Source: Pseudomonas putida
Lineage (GTDB): Bacteria > Pseudomonadota > Gammaproteobacteria > Pseudomonadales > Pseudomonadaceae
DNA: 64,000 nt
Direction of reading: 5' to 3'
NCBI RefSeq assembly: GCF_028682455.1
Contig: NZ_JANHLD010000004.1
Coordinates: forward strand, 682,001 to 746,000
A program made the translations under genes and the position numbers. Below the pieces are notes generated by a model, which worked only from the letters and a program-made list of their open reading frames with translations, was not told the DNA's origin and made no database searches. Positions 16,636-23,294 of the stretch are shown here, one piece after another. The first letter of the stretch is position 1. Every line of letters begins with the position of its first letter.

Positions 16636-17286
16636 ATGAGAGAAAATAATTTTTCAAATGAAGAAATTTCACTTGTTGAAATTTACACCTTTTTTGCCCG
16701 ACAAGCAAAAACTATCGCAATAGCTTTCCTTTTAACCTTTGCAGTAGGGCTTGGATACACGCTAACCCGACCAGTATTATACACCAGCATTTCCAGTGTG
16801 ACCTCTGGCAATAGCATAAGCCTAAGTTCAAGCATTTTAGTTCCATTAGAAAAACCAGAAGAAATTACTTACAAATACTCCAGCACCGCCACTATAACAC
16901 CTATAAAAAATACCAGTATAGTTCAGGTATCATCTACCACTGAAAACCAAAAAAAATCAATAGAGAACGTTAAATCGACGATAAAAGAAATAACAAATAG
17001 CCAAAAAAGAATATACCAAGACCAAGAGCAAAAGCTACTTCAATATATAGAACTCTTAAACATTTCAGACGATATGAAAATAAGAGCACTAGACCTCTTG
17101 CAGACCGCATCAAGATCTTCCGCCACACACTCGTCCGAAATCGTTACTACAGAGCTTCCATTTTCAGGCAAATTAAAAACTTACTTATTTTTATCGTTTT
17201 TCCTCGCCGCCTTAGTATCTCTTTTCGTTGGAGCTATTATAGAAGCCTTTAGACGAATACGAGAGACCGCACAGTCGCATGCCTGA
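16636..17286 (+). CDS. Wzz-like chain-length determinant family membrane protein
   Basis: 216 aa. One N-terminal helix (about residues 26-47, TIAIAFLLTFAVGLGYTL), a periplasmic Ser/Thr-rich and helical middle, and one C-terminal helix (about 185-205, FFLAALVSLFVGAIIEAFRR). Its beginning, ISLVEIYTFFARQAKTI followed by TLTRPVLYTS, is the pattern of Wzz/polysaccharide co-polymerase N-termini. It is shorter than a typical Wzz (300 aa or more), so it is a minimal member. Such proteins set the length of surface polysaccharide chains, so the element may alter the O-antigen or capsule of its host. It follows the repeat gene by 3 nt. Family call is from membrane topology and N-terminal similarity. Confidence 0.6.
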   Translation: MRENNFSNEEISLVEIYTFFARQAKTIAIAFLLTFAVGLGYTLTRPVLYTSISSVTSGNSISLSSSILVPLEKPEEITYKYSSTATITPIKNTSIVQVSSTTENQKKSIENVKSTIKEITNSQKRIYQDQEQKLLQYIELLNISDDMKIRALDLLQTASRSSATHSSEIVTTELPFSGKLKTYLFLSFFLAALVSLFVGAIIEAFRRIRETAQSHA

Positions 17287-17322
17287 ATTAAAAAACCAGA
17301 CACGCAAGTACGTACAGCTAAT

Positions 17323-17355
17323 CTATCAGGCAGGGGTAGGCCCCCTGCCTGATAG
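17323..17355. repeat. 14-bp perfect inverted repeat after the Wzz-like gene
   Basis: CTATCAGGCAGGGG (17323-17336) and CCCCTGCCTGATAG (17342-17355) around TAGGC. It lies 37 bp past the Wzz-like stop. No T-run follows on either side, so it is not an ordinary intrinsic terminator; it could be a protein-binding or single-strand-initiation hairpin. Confidence 0.8.
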
Positions 17356-17490
17356 CAGCGACTCATAGCCAAGAGCGTAAGAACGGGCCGCACACACTAT
17401 AACTTTTAGGTTTCCCCTACTAAATTGCCGAAAACCCCAAAGCAAGGTGCTGATTGCTGTGTTTTATATAAAAGCATATAGACGAGACCA

Positions 17491-17520
17491 AGAGAGGGCA
17501 AGAGAGGGCAAGAGAGGGCA
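17491..17520 (+). repeat. three tandem copies of AGAGAGGGCA
   Basis: Exact 10-bp units at 17491, 17501 and 17511, 110 bp before the candidate ori. One helical turn per unit means a protein would bind one face, as with iterons; the role is not known. Confidence 0.9.
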
Positions 17521-17632
17521 AGTAATCATCCCGCTGGAAGTTTGAGCCATTATTAATTATAACATGAAGCAACTAAGCGTAGCCTGTGCGACTACGTATA
17601 GATAGATAAGACACGAACAATATTATAATCAG

Positions 17633-17672
17633 TGCAAAAGCCTATATCAGATAATAGCACCCGGTGAGGGTG
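17633..17672 (+). other. candidate ColE2-type replication origin
   Basis: The segment AGCCTATATCAGATAATAGC with CACC following resembles the ColE2-P9 origin as I remember it (AGCCTTATCAGATAACAGCGCC): the core TATCAGATAA-AGC is shared. A small stem CACCC/GGGTG follows. In ColE2 the ori lies just downstream of rep; here it is 1.5 kb downstream, past the cargo genes. Similarity is from memory and needs alignment. Confidence 0.5.
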
Positions 17673-17872
17673 TTTCTTCTTCCTCCCCCCCTTTCCTCCC
17701 CATACCTACCCATATACACCCACGTACATACCCACCGACACCTCGATAGCCGTATAACTCACGGAAACGGGTCAAACGGGGCCGTTCTCACTCAACCGAT
17801 ACAAATCCCCACCCAAAGTAAAAGACACGCCCTAACGCCTTAATTTCGCACTACCCCACCGCATAGCCTATA

Positions 17873-17921
17873 TAGGTTTGGAGATATATCCCCGAAGCTA
17901 TATGTATGTATACATACATAT
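17873..17921. promoter_or_regulatory. palindromic operator-like site A plus a 22-bp perfect palindrome
   Basis: Bases 17875-17898 (GGTTTGGAGATATATCCCCG, then AAGC) are a near-copy of the symmetrical consensus GGTTCGGGGATATATCCCCG followed by AACC. Directly beside it, 17900-17921 (ATATGTATGT/ATACATACAT with T) is a perfect 22-bp palindrome. Confidence 0.65.
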
Positions 17922-18390
17922 CAAATTCCATAGGACAACCCATCACAACAAATCATTTCAATTCTCTCTAACCACCTATTTTTGTCCAAAACCCAAAACA
18001 GCTCTTTTTCGGTCAAAACCCACACCACCGACCCGCAAGCATTAAAATGCTATTTTCAAAAAAATCTTGAAAAATTTTTATGACTTTATATCAAATAATT
18101 GATAATTCGATTTCCTTGACCATCAACTTATGGCTTAACTACGGGAAAAATCGTTGTCAATAGGAAAACGAAAATTTTTTTATCATCCAACCTTATTCGA
18201 ATTTAGGGTCCTGCCCTATCGCATTTTACTTAGTTGATATTTGCAATTAACCCCACCTAAAAAATCATCTCACCCTTTCGAAAATCTCTCCCAGTTTAAT
18301 TTCAAGATTGAACGTGAGGGGTAGACCACCACAAAAATTGAAAATTTAAAAACACCGCCTCCGATTGACGGCTCACCAAACACCAGTGTG

Positions 18391-18416
18391 ATAGTTCGGA
18401 GATATACCCCTGAAGC
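18391..18416. promoter_or_regulatory. palindromic operator-like site B, upstream of the 126-codon gene
   Basis: AGTTCGGAGATATACCCCTG, then AAGC, is a second copy of the 24-bp palindrome. A -35-like TTGACT starts at 18418, two bases after it, with TATTTG about 16 bp further. The site therefore sits where a regulator of the 126-codon gene would bind. Confidence 0.6.
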
Positions 18417-18470
18417 ATTGACTTATTTTAAACCTATGTTATTTGTATTTGTAACAGCATAGGAGAATGT

Positions 18471-18851
18471 ATGAAAAGAGCAGAAATAGCAGGAAAGATA
18501 GGCGGCATGGTTGGTGGTTTCAAACGACGAGAGCGTCAAAGATTTTTAGTCAACTTCCTAAAAATAATAGAAATTGAGGAATACCCTAACTTAAGGCTAA
18601 CATCAAGCCTCGCCAAAAAACTCATAGCGGCATTTTCTGGCTATAAGTCCATCTCTAATGACGTATTAGTGAAAGAGTTTGGAAGAGGTAATAACAAGGT
18701 AAAACAGCAAAATCTCGATGAGATTGTAACCCTTATGGTGGCAAGGCATAGAGACACATACAAAGATTTATGGGGCGATGCAAAGCGAAAAATTGAAGAC
18801 GATGCAGACGAATATAAAAAACGCATAATCGAAGAAATGCGACCACAATAA
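18471..18851 (+). CDS. conserved-looking hypothetical protein of the mobile element
   Basis: 126 aa, basic N-terminus (MKRAEIAGKIGGMVGGFKRRERQRF) and charged helical remainder ending DEYKKRIIEEMRPQ, with no membrane segment and no motif I recognise. TAGGAG lies 8 nt before the ATG, a strong ribosome site. Base composition is that of the island. It is the only gene in the right third of the element and is flanked by copies of a 24-bp palindrome (18391 and 18981), so a DNA-binding or copy-control role is a reasonable guess but unproven. Confidence 0.7.
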   Translation: MKRAEIAGKIGGMVGGFKRRERQRFLVNFLKIIEIEEYPNLRLTSSLAKKLIAAFSGYKSISNDVLVKEFGRGNNKVKQQNLDEIVTLMVARHRDTYKDLWGDAKRKIEDDADEYKKRIIEEMRPQ

Positions 18852-18980
18852 AACTCAAAACATGTAAAGCGTGACTTTACATACTTATATCCTCAAAGCT
18901 AATACTACGCTTCACGGACATATACCCTACTCCCAAAGAGTAGGAATCGCCCCATTTCGTTCCACTTAAATTAAACAGCC

Positions 18981-19006
18981 ATAGGTTCAAAGATATATCC
19001 CCGAAC
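18981..19006. promoter_or_regulatory. palindromic operator-like site C
   Basis: AGGTTCAAAGATATATCCCC, then GAACC, is the third copy of the 24-bp palindrome and the one in which both outer arms (GGTTC and GAACC) are complete. It follows the 126-codon gene. Confidence 0.65.
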
Positions 19007-19015
19007 CTTTATTTA

Positions 19016-19216
19016 TCACCCACCCTCGACAACTGCCTGCGACCGGTTTTCGTTTCGTAATCCGGCCCCCAACGGCACGGGTACAAGTCCCCGCACCTTT
19101 GGCGACCTTGATCTAAAACGTAGCAGCAGAGCAGCCCACAGGCTCAGCAGAGGTATCATCAGGTCAGCGATAGGCGTTGGTAGCCAAGAAGGCCAAAGAC
19201 GCTCAGGAAGAGCCAT
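19016..19216 (-). CDS. doubtful small ORF near attR
   Basis: 66 codons, with one hydrophobic stretch (IADLMIPLLSLWAALLLRF) followed by an Arg-rich segment. There is no ribosome site before the ATG, and the ORF coincides with a GC-rich patch unlike the rest of the island. It could be a remnant or a chance frame; reported because nothing else occupies this stretch. Confidence 0.25.
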   Translation of the reverse strand: MALPERLWPSWLPTPIADLMIPLLSLWAALLLRFRSRSPKVRGLVPVPLGAGLRNENRSQAVVEGG

Positions 19217-19263
19217 AGGACGGTCAAATGACAGACAAAAAAAATGGCGATCTGCAGGTCAGG

Positions 19264-19289
19264 TTTTGCTACAAAACCTTGCTACAAAT
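19264..19289 (+). repeat. putative integrase arm-type site, right
   Basis: TTTTGCTACAAA, ACC, TTGCTACAAAT: 24 of 26 bases equal to 11015-11040, same orientation, 48 bp inside the right core. See the left copy for the argument. Confidence 0.6.
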
Positions 19290-19337
19290 CACCATTTTTA
19301 CAACCTCGTAAATCATTGATTTATAAGGCTTTTTTCA

Positions 19338-19357
19338 ATATGGCGGAGAGATAGGGA
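19338..19357. repeat. attR core
   Basis: Identical to the 20-bp attL core. Here it forms the 3' end of the intact tRNA-Ser(CGA), so the element restores a complete tRNA at this end. Confidence 0.88.
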
Positions 19358-19430
19358 TTTGAACCCTAGGTACTGTTGCCAGTACAACGGATTTCGAATC
19401 CGTCCCGTTCGGCCACTCCGGCATCTCTCC
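19341..19430 (-). tRNA. serU: tRNA-Ser (anticodon CGA)
   Basis: 90 nt from GGAGAGATGCCGGAGTGGCC to the encoded CCA. The acceptor arm GGAGAGA pairs with TCTCTCC, the anticodon loop is TTCGAAA with anticodon CGA (reads UCG), a long variable arm (TGTACTGGCAACAGTACC) is present as expected for tRNA-Ser, and the T-loop is GGTTCAAATCC. Its 3' end is the attachment site of the island, and its original terminator now lies at the other end of the island. The gene symbol follows E. coli usage for the UCG-reading tRNA. Confidence 0.96.
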
Positions 19431-19523
19431 AGTGGCGCGCATGATACCAGCAGTTCGCCTAAAGGCAAAGCCTGTTTGCGAAAAAAATTCGCGTGGTATC
19501 AGGCGCTTGCGTGAACTTGCCGC

Positions 19524-20234
19524 TTACAGCGGCACGCCCAGGCGTTTGGCAACTTCTTCGTAGGCTTCGATCACGTCGCCCAGACCCTGGCGGAATCGGT
19601 CCTTGTCCATCTTCTTGCGGGTCTCTTTGTCCCACAGGCGGCAGCCATCAGGGCTGAACTCGTCCCCCAGGACGATCTCGCCGTGGAACACACCGAATTC
19701 CAGCTTGAAGTCGACCAGCAGCAGGCCGGCGTCATCGAACAGCTTGTTCAGCACTTCGTTGACCTTGAGCGACAGGGTTTTCATTTTCGCCAGTTGCTCG
19801 GCGGTGCCCCAACCAAAGGCGACAACGTGGGATTCGTTGATGAACGGATCGCCCTTCTCGTCGTTCTTGAGGAACAGTTCGAACGTCGAAGGCTCGAGCT
19901 TGATGCCCTCTTCGACGCCCAGGCGCTTGACCAGGCTGCCAGCGGCGTAGTTACGCACGACGCATTCGACCGGAATCATGTCGAGTTTCTTGACCAGGCA
20001 TTCGTTGTCGCCCAGCAGTTTGTCGAACTGGGTCGGGATGCCGGCTTCTTCAAGCTTTTGCATGATGAAGGCGTTGAACTTGTTGTTCACCATGCCCTTG
20101 CGGTCGAGTTGTTCGATGCGCTTGCCGTCGAACGCCGAGGTGTCGTTGCGAAACAGCAGGATCAAGCGGTCAGCGTCGTCGGTCTTGTAAACCGACTTGG
20201 CTTTGCCGCGGTAGAGTTCTTCACGTTTTTCCAT
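19524..20234 (-). CDS. purC: phosphoribosylaminoimidazole-succinocarboxamide synthase
   Basis: 236 aa, the compact bacterial SAICAR synthetase length. It joins CAIR and aspartate with ATP in purine synthesis. The beginning EELYRGKAKSVYKTDD, DTSAFDGKR and VECVVRNYAAGSLVKR, plus LVDFKLEFG and DEFSPDGCRLWD near the end, are diagnostic. It is the last gene of the dapA-bamC-MBL-purC run, separated from tRNA-Ser by 93 bp. Confidence 0.98.
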   Translation of the reverse strand: MEKREELYRGKAKSVYKTDDADRLILLFRNDTSAFDGKRIEQLDRKGMVNNKFNAFIMQKLEEAGIPTQFDKLLGDNECLVKKLDMIPVECVVRNYAAGSLVKRLGVEEGIKLEPSTFELFLKNDEKGDPFINESHVVAFGWGTAEQLAKMKTLSLKVNEVLNKLFDDAGLLLVDFKLEFGVFHGEIVLGDEFSPDGCRLWDKETRKKMDKDRFRQGLGDVIEAYEEVAKRLGVPL

Positions 20235-20263
20235 GATGGGCTCCGCTTGCTAAATAAGATGGG

Positions 20264-21022
20264 CTAGGCGATTTCGCGCCAGTCGAGCCCGCAATCCTGG
20301 TTGGCCACTTGCAGCCAGTCCGGGTCGCACCCGAGGGTGTCGACGAAACATTGCCGGGCCAGCTGTGGCTGGTTGTTCTTGCTGCTGAGGTGGGCCAGCA
20401 CCAGGTGTTGCAGGTTCTGCCAGCCCAGCTCCGACACCAGGCGCGCGGCCTGGTGGTTATTCAAATGTCCGTAGTCGCCACCGACCCGCTGCTTGAGAAA
20501 CATCGGGTAAGGCCCGCGTCCGAGCAGGTCGCGACAGTGATTGGCCTCGATCATCAGGGCATCCAGGCCCTGGTAGCTGTCTAGCAAGGCCGAGTCGTAG
20601 GAGCCAAGGTCAGTCAGCACGCCAAAGCGCCGGCTACCGTCGTCGAATACATACTGCAATGGCTCCAGCGCGTCGTGGGTAACCCCCACGGCACTGATGC
20701 TCAAGCCACCGATCTGCAGTGTGTCGCTTGCCGCCAGAAATCCCGCTGCCTCGACCGGCTTGCGCATACCGCGCAAGGTGCCGCGGCTGAGGTAGACCGG
20801 TACATTGTAGCGCCGCGCCAGCAACCCCACCCCATGCACGTGGTCGGCATGTTCGTGGGTCACCAGGACCGCGCTCAATTGCGCTGCACTCACCCCGAGC
20901 AGCGCCAGGCGCCGCTCGGTCTCGCGCAGGGAAAAGCCGCAATCGACCAGCACAAGCGTGTTGCCACTGGCGATCAGCGTGCCATTTCCCTGGCTTCCAC
21001 TTCCAAGTACGGCGAAGCGCAC
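20264..21022 (-). CDS. MBL-fold metallo-hydrolase (YycJ/WalJ-like)
   Basis: 252 aa. The metal-binding motif THEHADHVHG (HxHxDH) follows the N-terminal strands FAVLGSGSQGNGT and TLVLVDCGFS; DLGSYD and IEANHCRD supply further ligands. These features match the YycJ group of beta-lactamase-fold hydrolases, some of which are exonuclease-like. The GTG start at 21022 directly follows the bamC stop with no gap, so the two are co-translated. Substrate is unknown. Confidence 0.88.
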   Translation of the reverse strand: MRFAVLGSGSQGNGTLIASGNTLVLVDCGFSLRETERRLALLGVSAAQLSAVLVTHEHADHVHGVGLLARRYNVPVYLSRGTLRGMRKPVEAAGFLAASDTLQIGGLSISAVGVTHDALEPLQYVFDDGSRRFGVLTDLGSYDSALLDSYQGLDALMIEANHCRDLLGRGPYPMFLKQRVGGDYGHLNNHQAARLVSELGWQNLQHLVLAHLSSKNNQPQLARQCFVDTLGCDPDWLQVANQDCGLDWREIA

Positions 21023-22138
21023 TTAACCCAGGTTGTCCTGAATCACGCTCAGCACGCGGCGAGCGACGTCAGCCGGGGCCACGGTATTGATGTTCTTCTC
21101 GACGGTCACCTGGACACTGTCACCGACCTTGCTCAGGCGAACCTGATAACGCTCGGCACGGGCTTCACGCTCTTCCTTGCTCGGCGCACTGCCGAACAGG
21201 CGACCGAAGAAGCCTGGCTCCTGGTCCTTGGCCTCGGCTTTTTCAGCCAGGTTGATGTAGTACAGGCCCAGGCTGCGGTTGATGTCTTCGACACGCCACT
21301 CGCCCTGCTCCAGCGCACGCCCTACGCTCGACCAGGCGCGATCGAGGTCGGCGCCCAGGTTCAGCACCGGGTTGCCGCTACCGTCTTCGCTCAGGCTGAC
21401 GCGGCTCGGCGCATCGAAGTCGCGTGCGGCAAGCAGCGACACCGAACCACCCTTCTCGGCACTGCGGGTCATGCTGGCGAGCATTTCATCGACCAGGATG
21501 GCATCGACACCGGTGTTGTTCGAACGATCCGGGAACGCCTGCTCGGCCGTGCTGCCGGCCGGACGCTCGACGGTCACGATGTAGACTTCACTGGTGTTGC
21601 GCTGTACGCCCGGCTCGATACGCACACGGGTGCGCACTTCGTTGTCGCTGCTGCTCGAGGCACTGCCCAGGCGCTTGGCCATGGAGGCGGAGAGTTCGTC
21701 GAAACGCTGCCAGGTGGTGTTGAACTCACCGGTTTGCGGACGCTCTTCGGCAATCCGGAAACCGTTGTCTTCAAAGAACTGACGGGCCACCGGCCAGACT
21801 TCGGCCGGAGAGCGCTGGGCCAGCACCCAACGGGCGCTGCCGCTTTTCTGCAGGCTGAAATCGCTGATATCGGCGCCAGCGCTCAGTGGCTGCGGACGTG
21901 GCACTTCGAACTCGCCCTTGACGTTGTCGTCGGCGACGTTACGCGGGATCGGCAGCAGCGGGTCCAGGCGCTTGACGTTGGCAACGTCAGGTGGCAGTTG
22001 CATCGGTGCCTTCTGAGTGGCCTCCAGATAGTCGCTGCCACGGTCACGGAAGTAACCCTCTTCGCCCCACAACCAGCCGCAACCGCTGGTGCTGGAGATG
22101 ATCAAGGCAAGGGCGGAAAGACCAGCCAATCGCTTCAT
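21023..22138 (-). CDS. bamC: outer membrane assembly lipoprotein BamC
   Basis: 371 aa. A lipoprotein signal peptide ends at STSGCGW (lipidated Cys at residue 20). The unstructured N-terminal stretch (GYFRDRGSDYLEA, then QLPPDV) that contacts BamD is present, followed by two helix-grip domains. It is a component of the beta-barrel assembly machine in the outer membrane. Start at 22138, chosen because the signal peptide begins there; the frame runs further upstream through the intergenic stretch. It sits between dapA and the MBL gene, as in other Pseudomonas. Confidence 0.92.
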   Translation of the reverse strand: MKRLAGLSALALIISSTSGCGWLWGEEGYFRDRGSDYLEATQKAPMQLPPDVANVKRLDPLLPIPRNVADDNVKGEFEVPRPQPLSAGADISDFSLQKSGSARWVLAQRSPAEVWPVARQFFEDNGFRIAEERPQTGEFNTTWQRFDELSASMAKRLGSASSSSDNEVRTRVRIEPGVQRNTSEVYIVTVERPAGSTAEQAFPDRSNNTGVDAILVDEMLASMTRSAEKGGSVSLLAARDFDAPSRVSLSEDGSGNPVLNLGADLDRAWSSVGRALEQGEWRVEDINRSLGLYYINLAEKAEAKDQEPGFFGRLFGSAPSKEEREARAERYQVRLSKVGDSVQVTVEKNINTVAPADVARRVLSVIQDNLG

Positions 22139-22155
22139 GCGGTGTACGTCCTCAA

Positions 22156-23034
22156 TTAAAACTGCAGGCCGCACTGGCGCATGGCCTGGCGTACCGTATC
22201 GTGACAGGATTCGCTCAGCCAGGTCAGCGGCAGGCGGATGCCCTTGTGCATCAGGCCCATTTCGACCAAAGCCCACTTCACCGGAATCGGGTTGGCTTCG
22301 ACGAACAGGTCTTTGTGCAGAGGCATGAGTTTTTCGTTGATGGCGCGGGCTTTTTCGGCGTTGCCTTCAAGGGCGGCTTCGCACAAATCGGCCATTTCGC
22401 GCGGGGCGACGTTGGCAGTGACGGAGATGTTGCCTTTGCCACCCAGCAGGATCAGTTCGACGGCAGTCGGATCATCGCCGGACAGTACGATGAAATCCTT
22501 GCTCACGCCGTCGAGGATCGCCTTGGCGCGCTTCAGGTCGCCGGTGGCTTCCTTGATGCCGATGATGTTCGGCACGGTGGACAGGCGGATCACGGTCTCG
22601 GCCTGCATGTCGCAGGAGGTGCGGCCAGGAACGTTATAGAGGATCTGCGGGATGTCGACGGCTTCGGCAATGTGCTTGAAGTGCTGGTACAGGCCTTCCT
22701 GGGTCGGCTTGTTGTAGTACGGGACGACCAGCAGGCAGGCATCGGCGCCGGCGTCCTTGGCGTTCTGGGTCAGGTGCACCGCTTCGCTGGTGGAGTTGGC
22801 ACCGGTACCGGCGATCACCGGGATACGGCCATCGACCTGCTTGACCACGGCCTTGATGACTTCAATGTGCTCATCGACATCCAGGGTTGCCGATTCGCCG
22901 GTGGTACCGACCGCAACGATGGCATGGGTGCCGTTTTTCAGGTGGAAGTCCACGAGTTTGCTGAGGCTGTCCCAGTCCAGACGCCCTTGTGCATCCATGG
23001 GTGTGACCAATGCCACCATACTGCCCGCAATCAT
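22156..23034 (-). CDS. dapA: 4-hydroxy-tetrahydrodipicolinate synthase
   Basis: 292 aa (beta/alpha)8 enzyme condensing pyruvate with aspartate semialdehyde in lysine and diaminopimelate synthesis. AVGTTGESATL, YYNKPTQEGLYQHF, the Tyr in ILYNVPGRTSCDM and the Schiff-base Lys in IIGIKEATGDL are all in place. I start it at 23034 (MIAGSMVALVTPM), where AGGAG lies 8 nt upstream; a longer frame to 23277 is not family-like. Divergent from gcvR. Confidence 0.97.
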   Translation of the reverse strand: MIAGSMVALVTPMDAQGRLDWDSLSKLVDFHLKNGTHAIVAVGTTGESATLDVDEHIEVIKAVVKQVDGRIPVIAGTGANSTSEAVHLTQNAKDAGADACLLVVPYYNKPTQEGLYQHFKHIAEAVDIPQILYNVPGRTSCDMQAETVIRLSTVPNIIGIKEATGDLKRAKAILDGVSKDFIVLSGDDPTAVELILLGGKGNISVTANVAPREMADLCEAALEGNAEKARAINEKLMPLHKDLFVEANPIPVKWALVEMGLMHKGIRLPLTWLSESCHDTVRQAMRQCGLQF

Positions 23035-23294
23035 GAAACTGCTCCTGCCGGAAAAAGAGAGCGGTAATGGTACTGGCGCCACCGGGCTTGCACAAGCGAA
23101 GCAGAAGGCCGGAGCATTCCCCTCGGCGGCCATTTTCGCTACCCTTCTCTCTTTGATCGGTACACAGCGGCCCGCCGGGCTGCCGACAACCTGCGCAGGC
23201 AGTGCCCAAAGCCTCGATCCTGAGCCCCGGGACCACGCCCTCCCGCCGATTTGCCCCGTCAGGTACCGACCGCTCATCGCTTTAGGAATGCTGC

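Larger units (their letters stand above)
17287..18470. other. 1.2-kb non-coding block with repeats and a candidate replication origin
   Basis: No protein-like frame of useful length on either strand. It holds a 14-bp stem (17323-17355), a 10-bp triplicated repeat (17491-17520), a ColE2-ori-like sequence (17633-17672), a pyrimidine-rich tract (17672-17740), a 24-bp palindrome with a second perfect palindrome beside it (17873-17921), and another copy of the 24-bp palindrome at 18391-18416. The density of symmetric elements is that of a replication or partition control region. Confidence 0.6.
18852..19337. other. right end of the element, mostly non-coding
   Basis: Contains a short stem CCTACTC / GAGTAGG (18926-18944), a partial palindrome around 18911-18930, palindrome C (18981-19006), a more GC-rich patch at about 19020-19250, and the arm-type repeat (19264-19289). 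Composition of the patch differs from the rest of the element, so it may have been acquired separately. Confidence 0.5.
10937..19357. mobile_element. integrative and mobilizable element in tRNA-Ser(CGA), with plasmid-type replication gene
   Basis: An 8.4-kb AT-rich segment in a high-GC chromosome, bounded by a 20-bp direct repeat (10937-10956 and 19338-19357) that includes the last 17 nt of tRNA-Ser. In order it carries a tyrosine integrase, a MobV/Pre relaxase, a ColE2-type Rep, a repeat-containing small ORF, a Wzz-like gene, a 1.2-kb non-coding block and a 126-codon gene of unknown function. There is no type IV secretion or coupling protein gene, so transfer would need a helper. It can be described as an integrated, mobilizable ColE2-like plasmid with its own integrase. 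Whether it excises or replicates is inference. Confidence 0.88.

Noticed and set aside
19020..19105. tRNA-like 3' half (arm around GCACGGGTACAAGTCCCCGC)
   Set aside because: The T-loop has a mismatch (TACAAGT for TTCAAGT) and neither a matching 5' acceptor nor an anticodon arm can be completed, so I do not call a tRNA or tmRNA; it could be a remnant.
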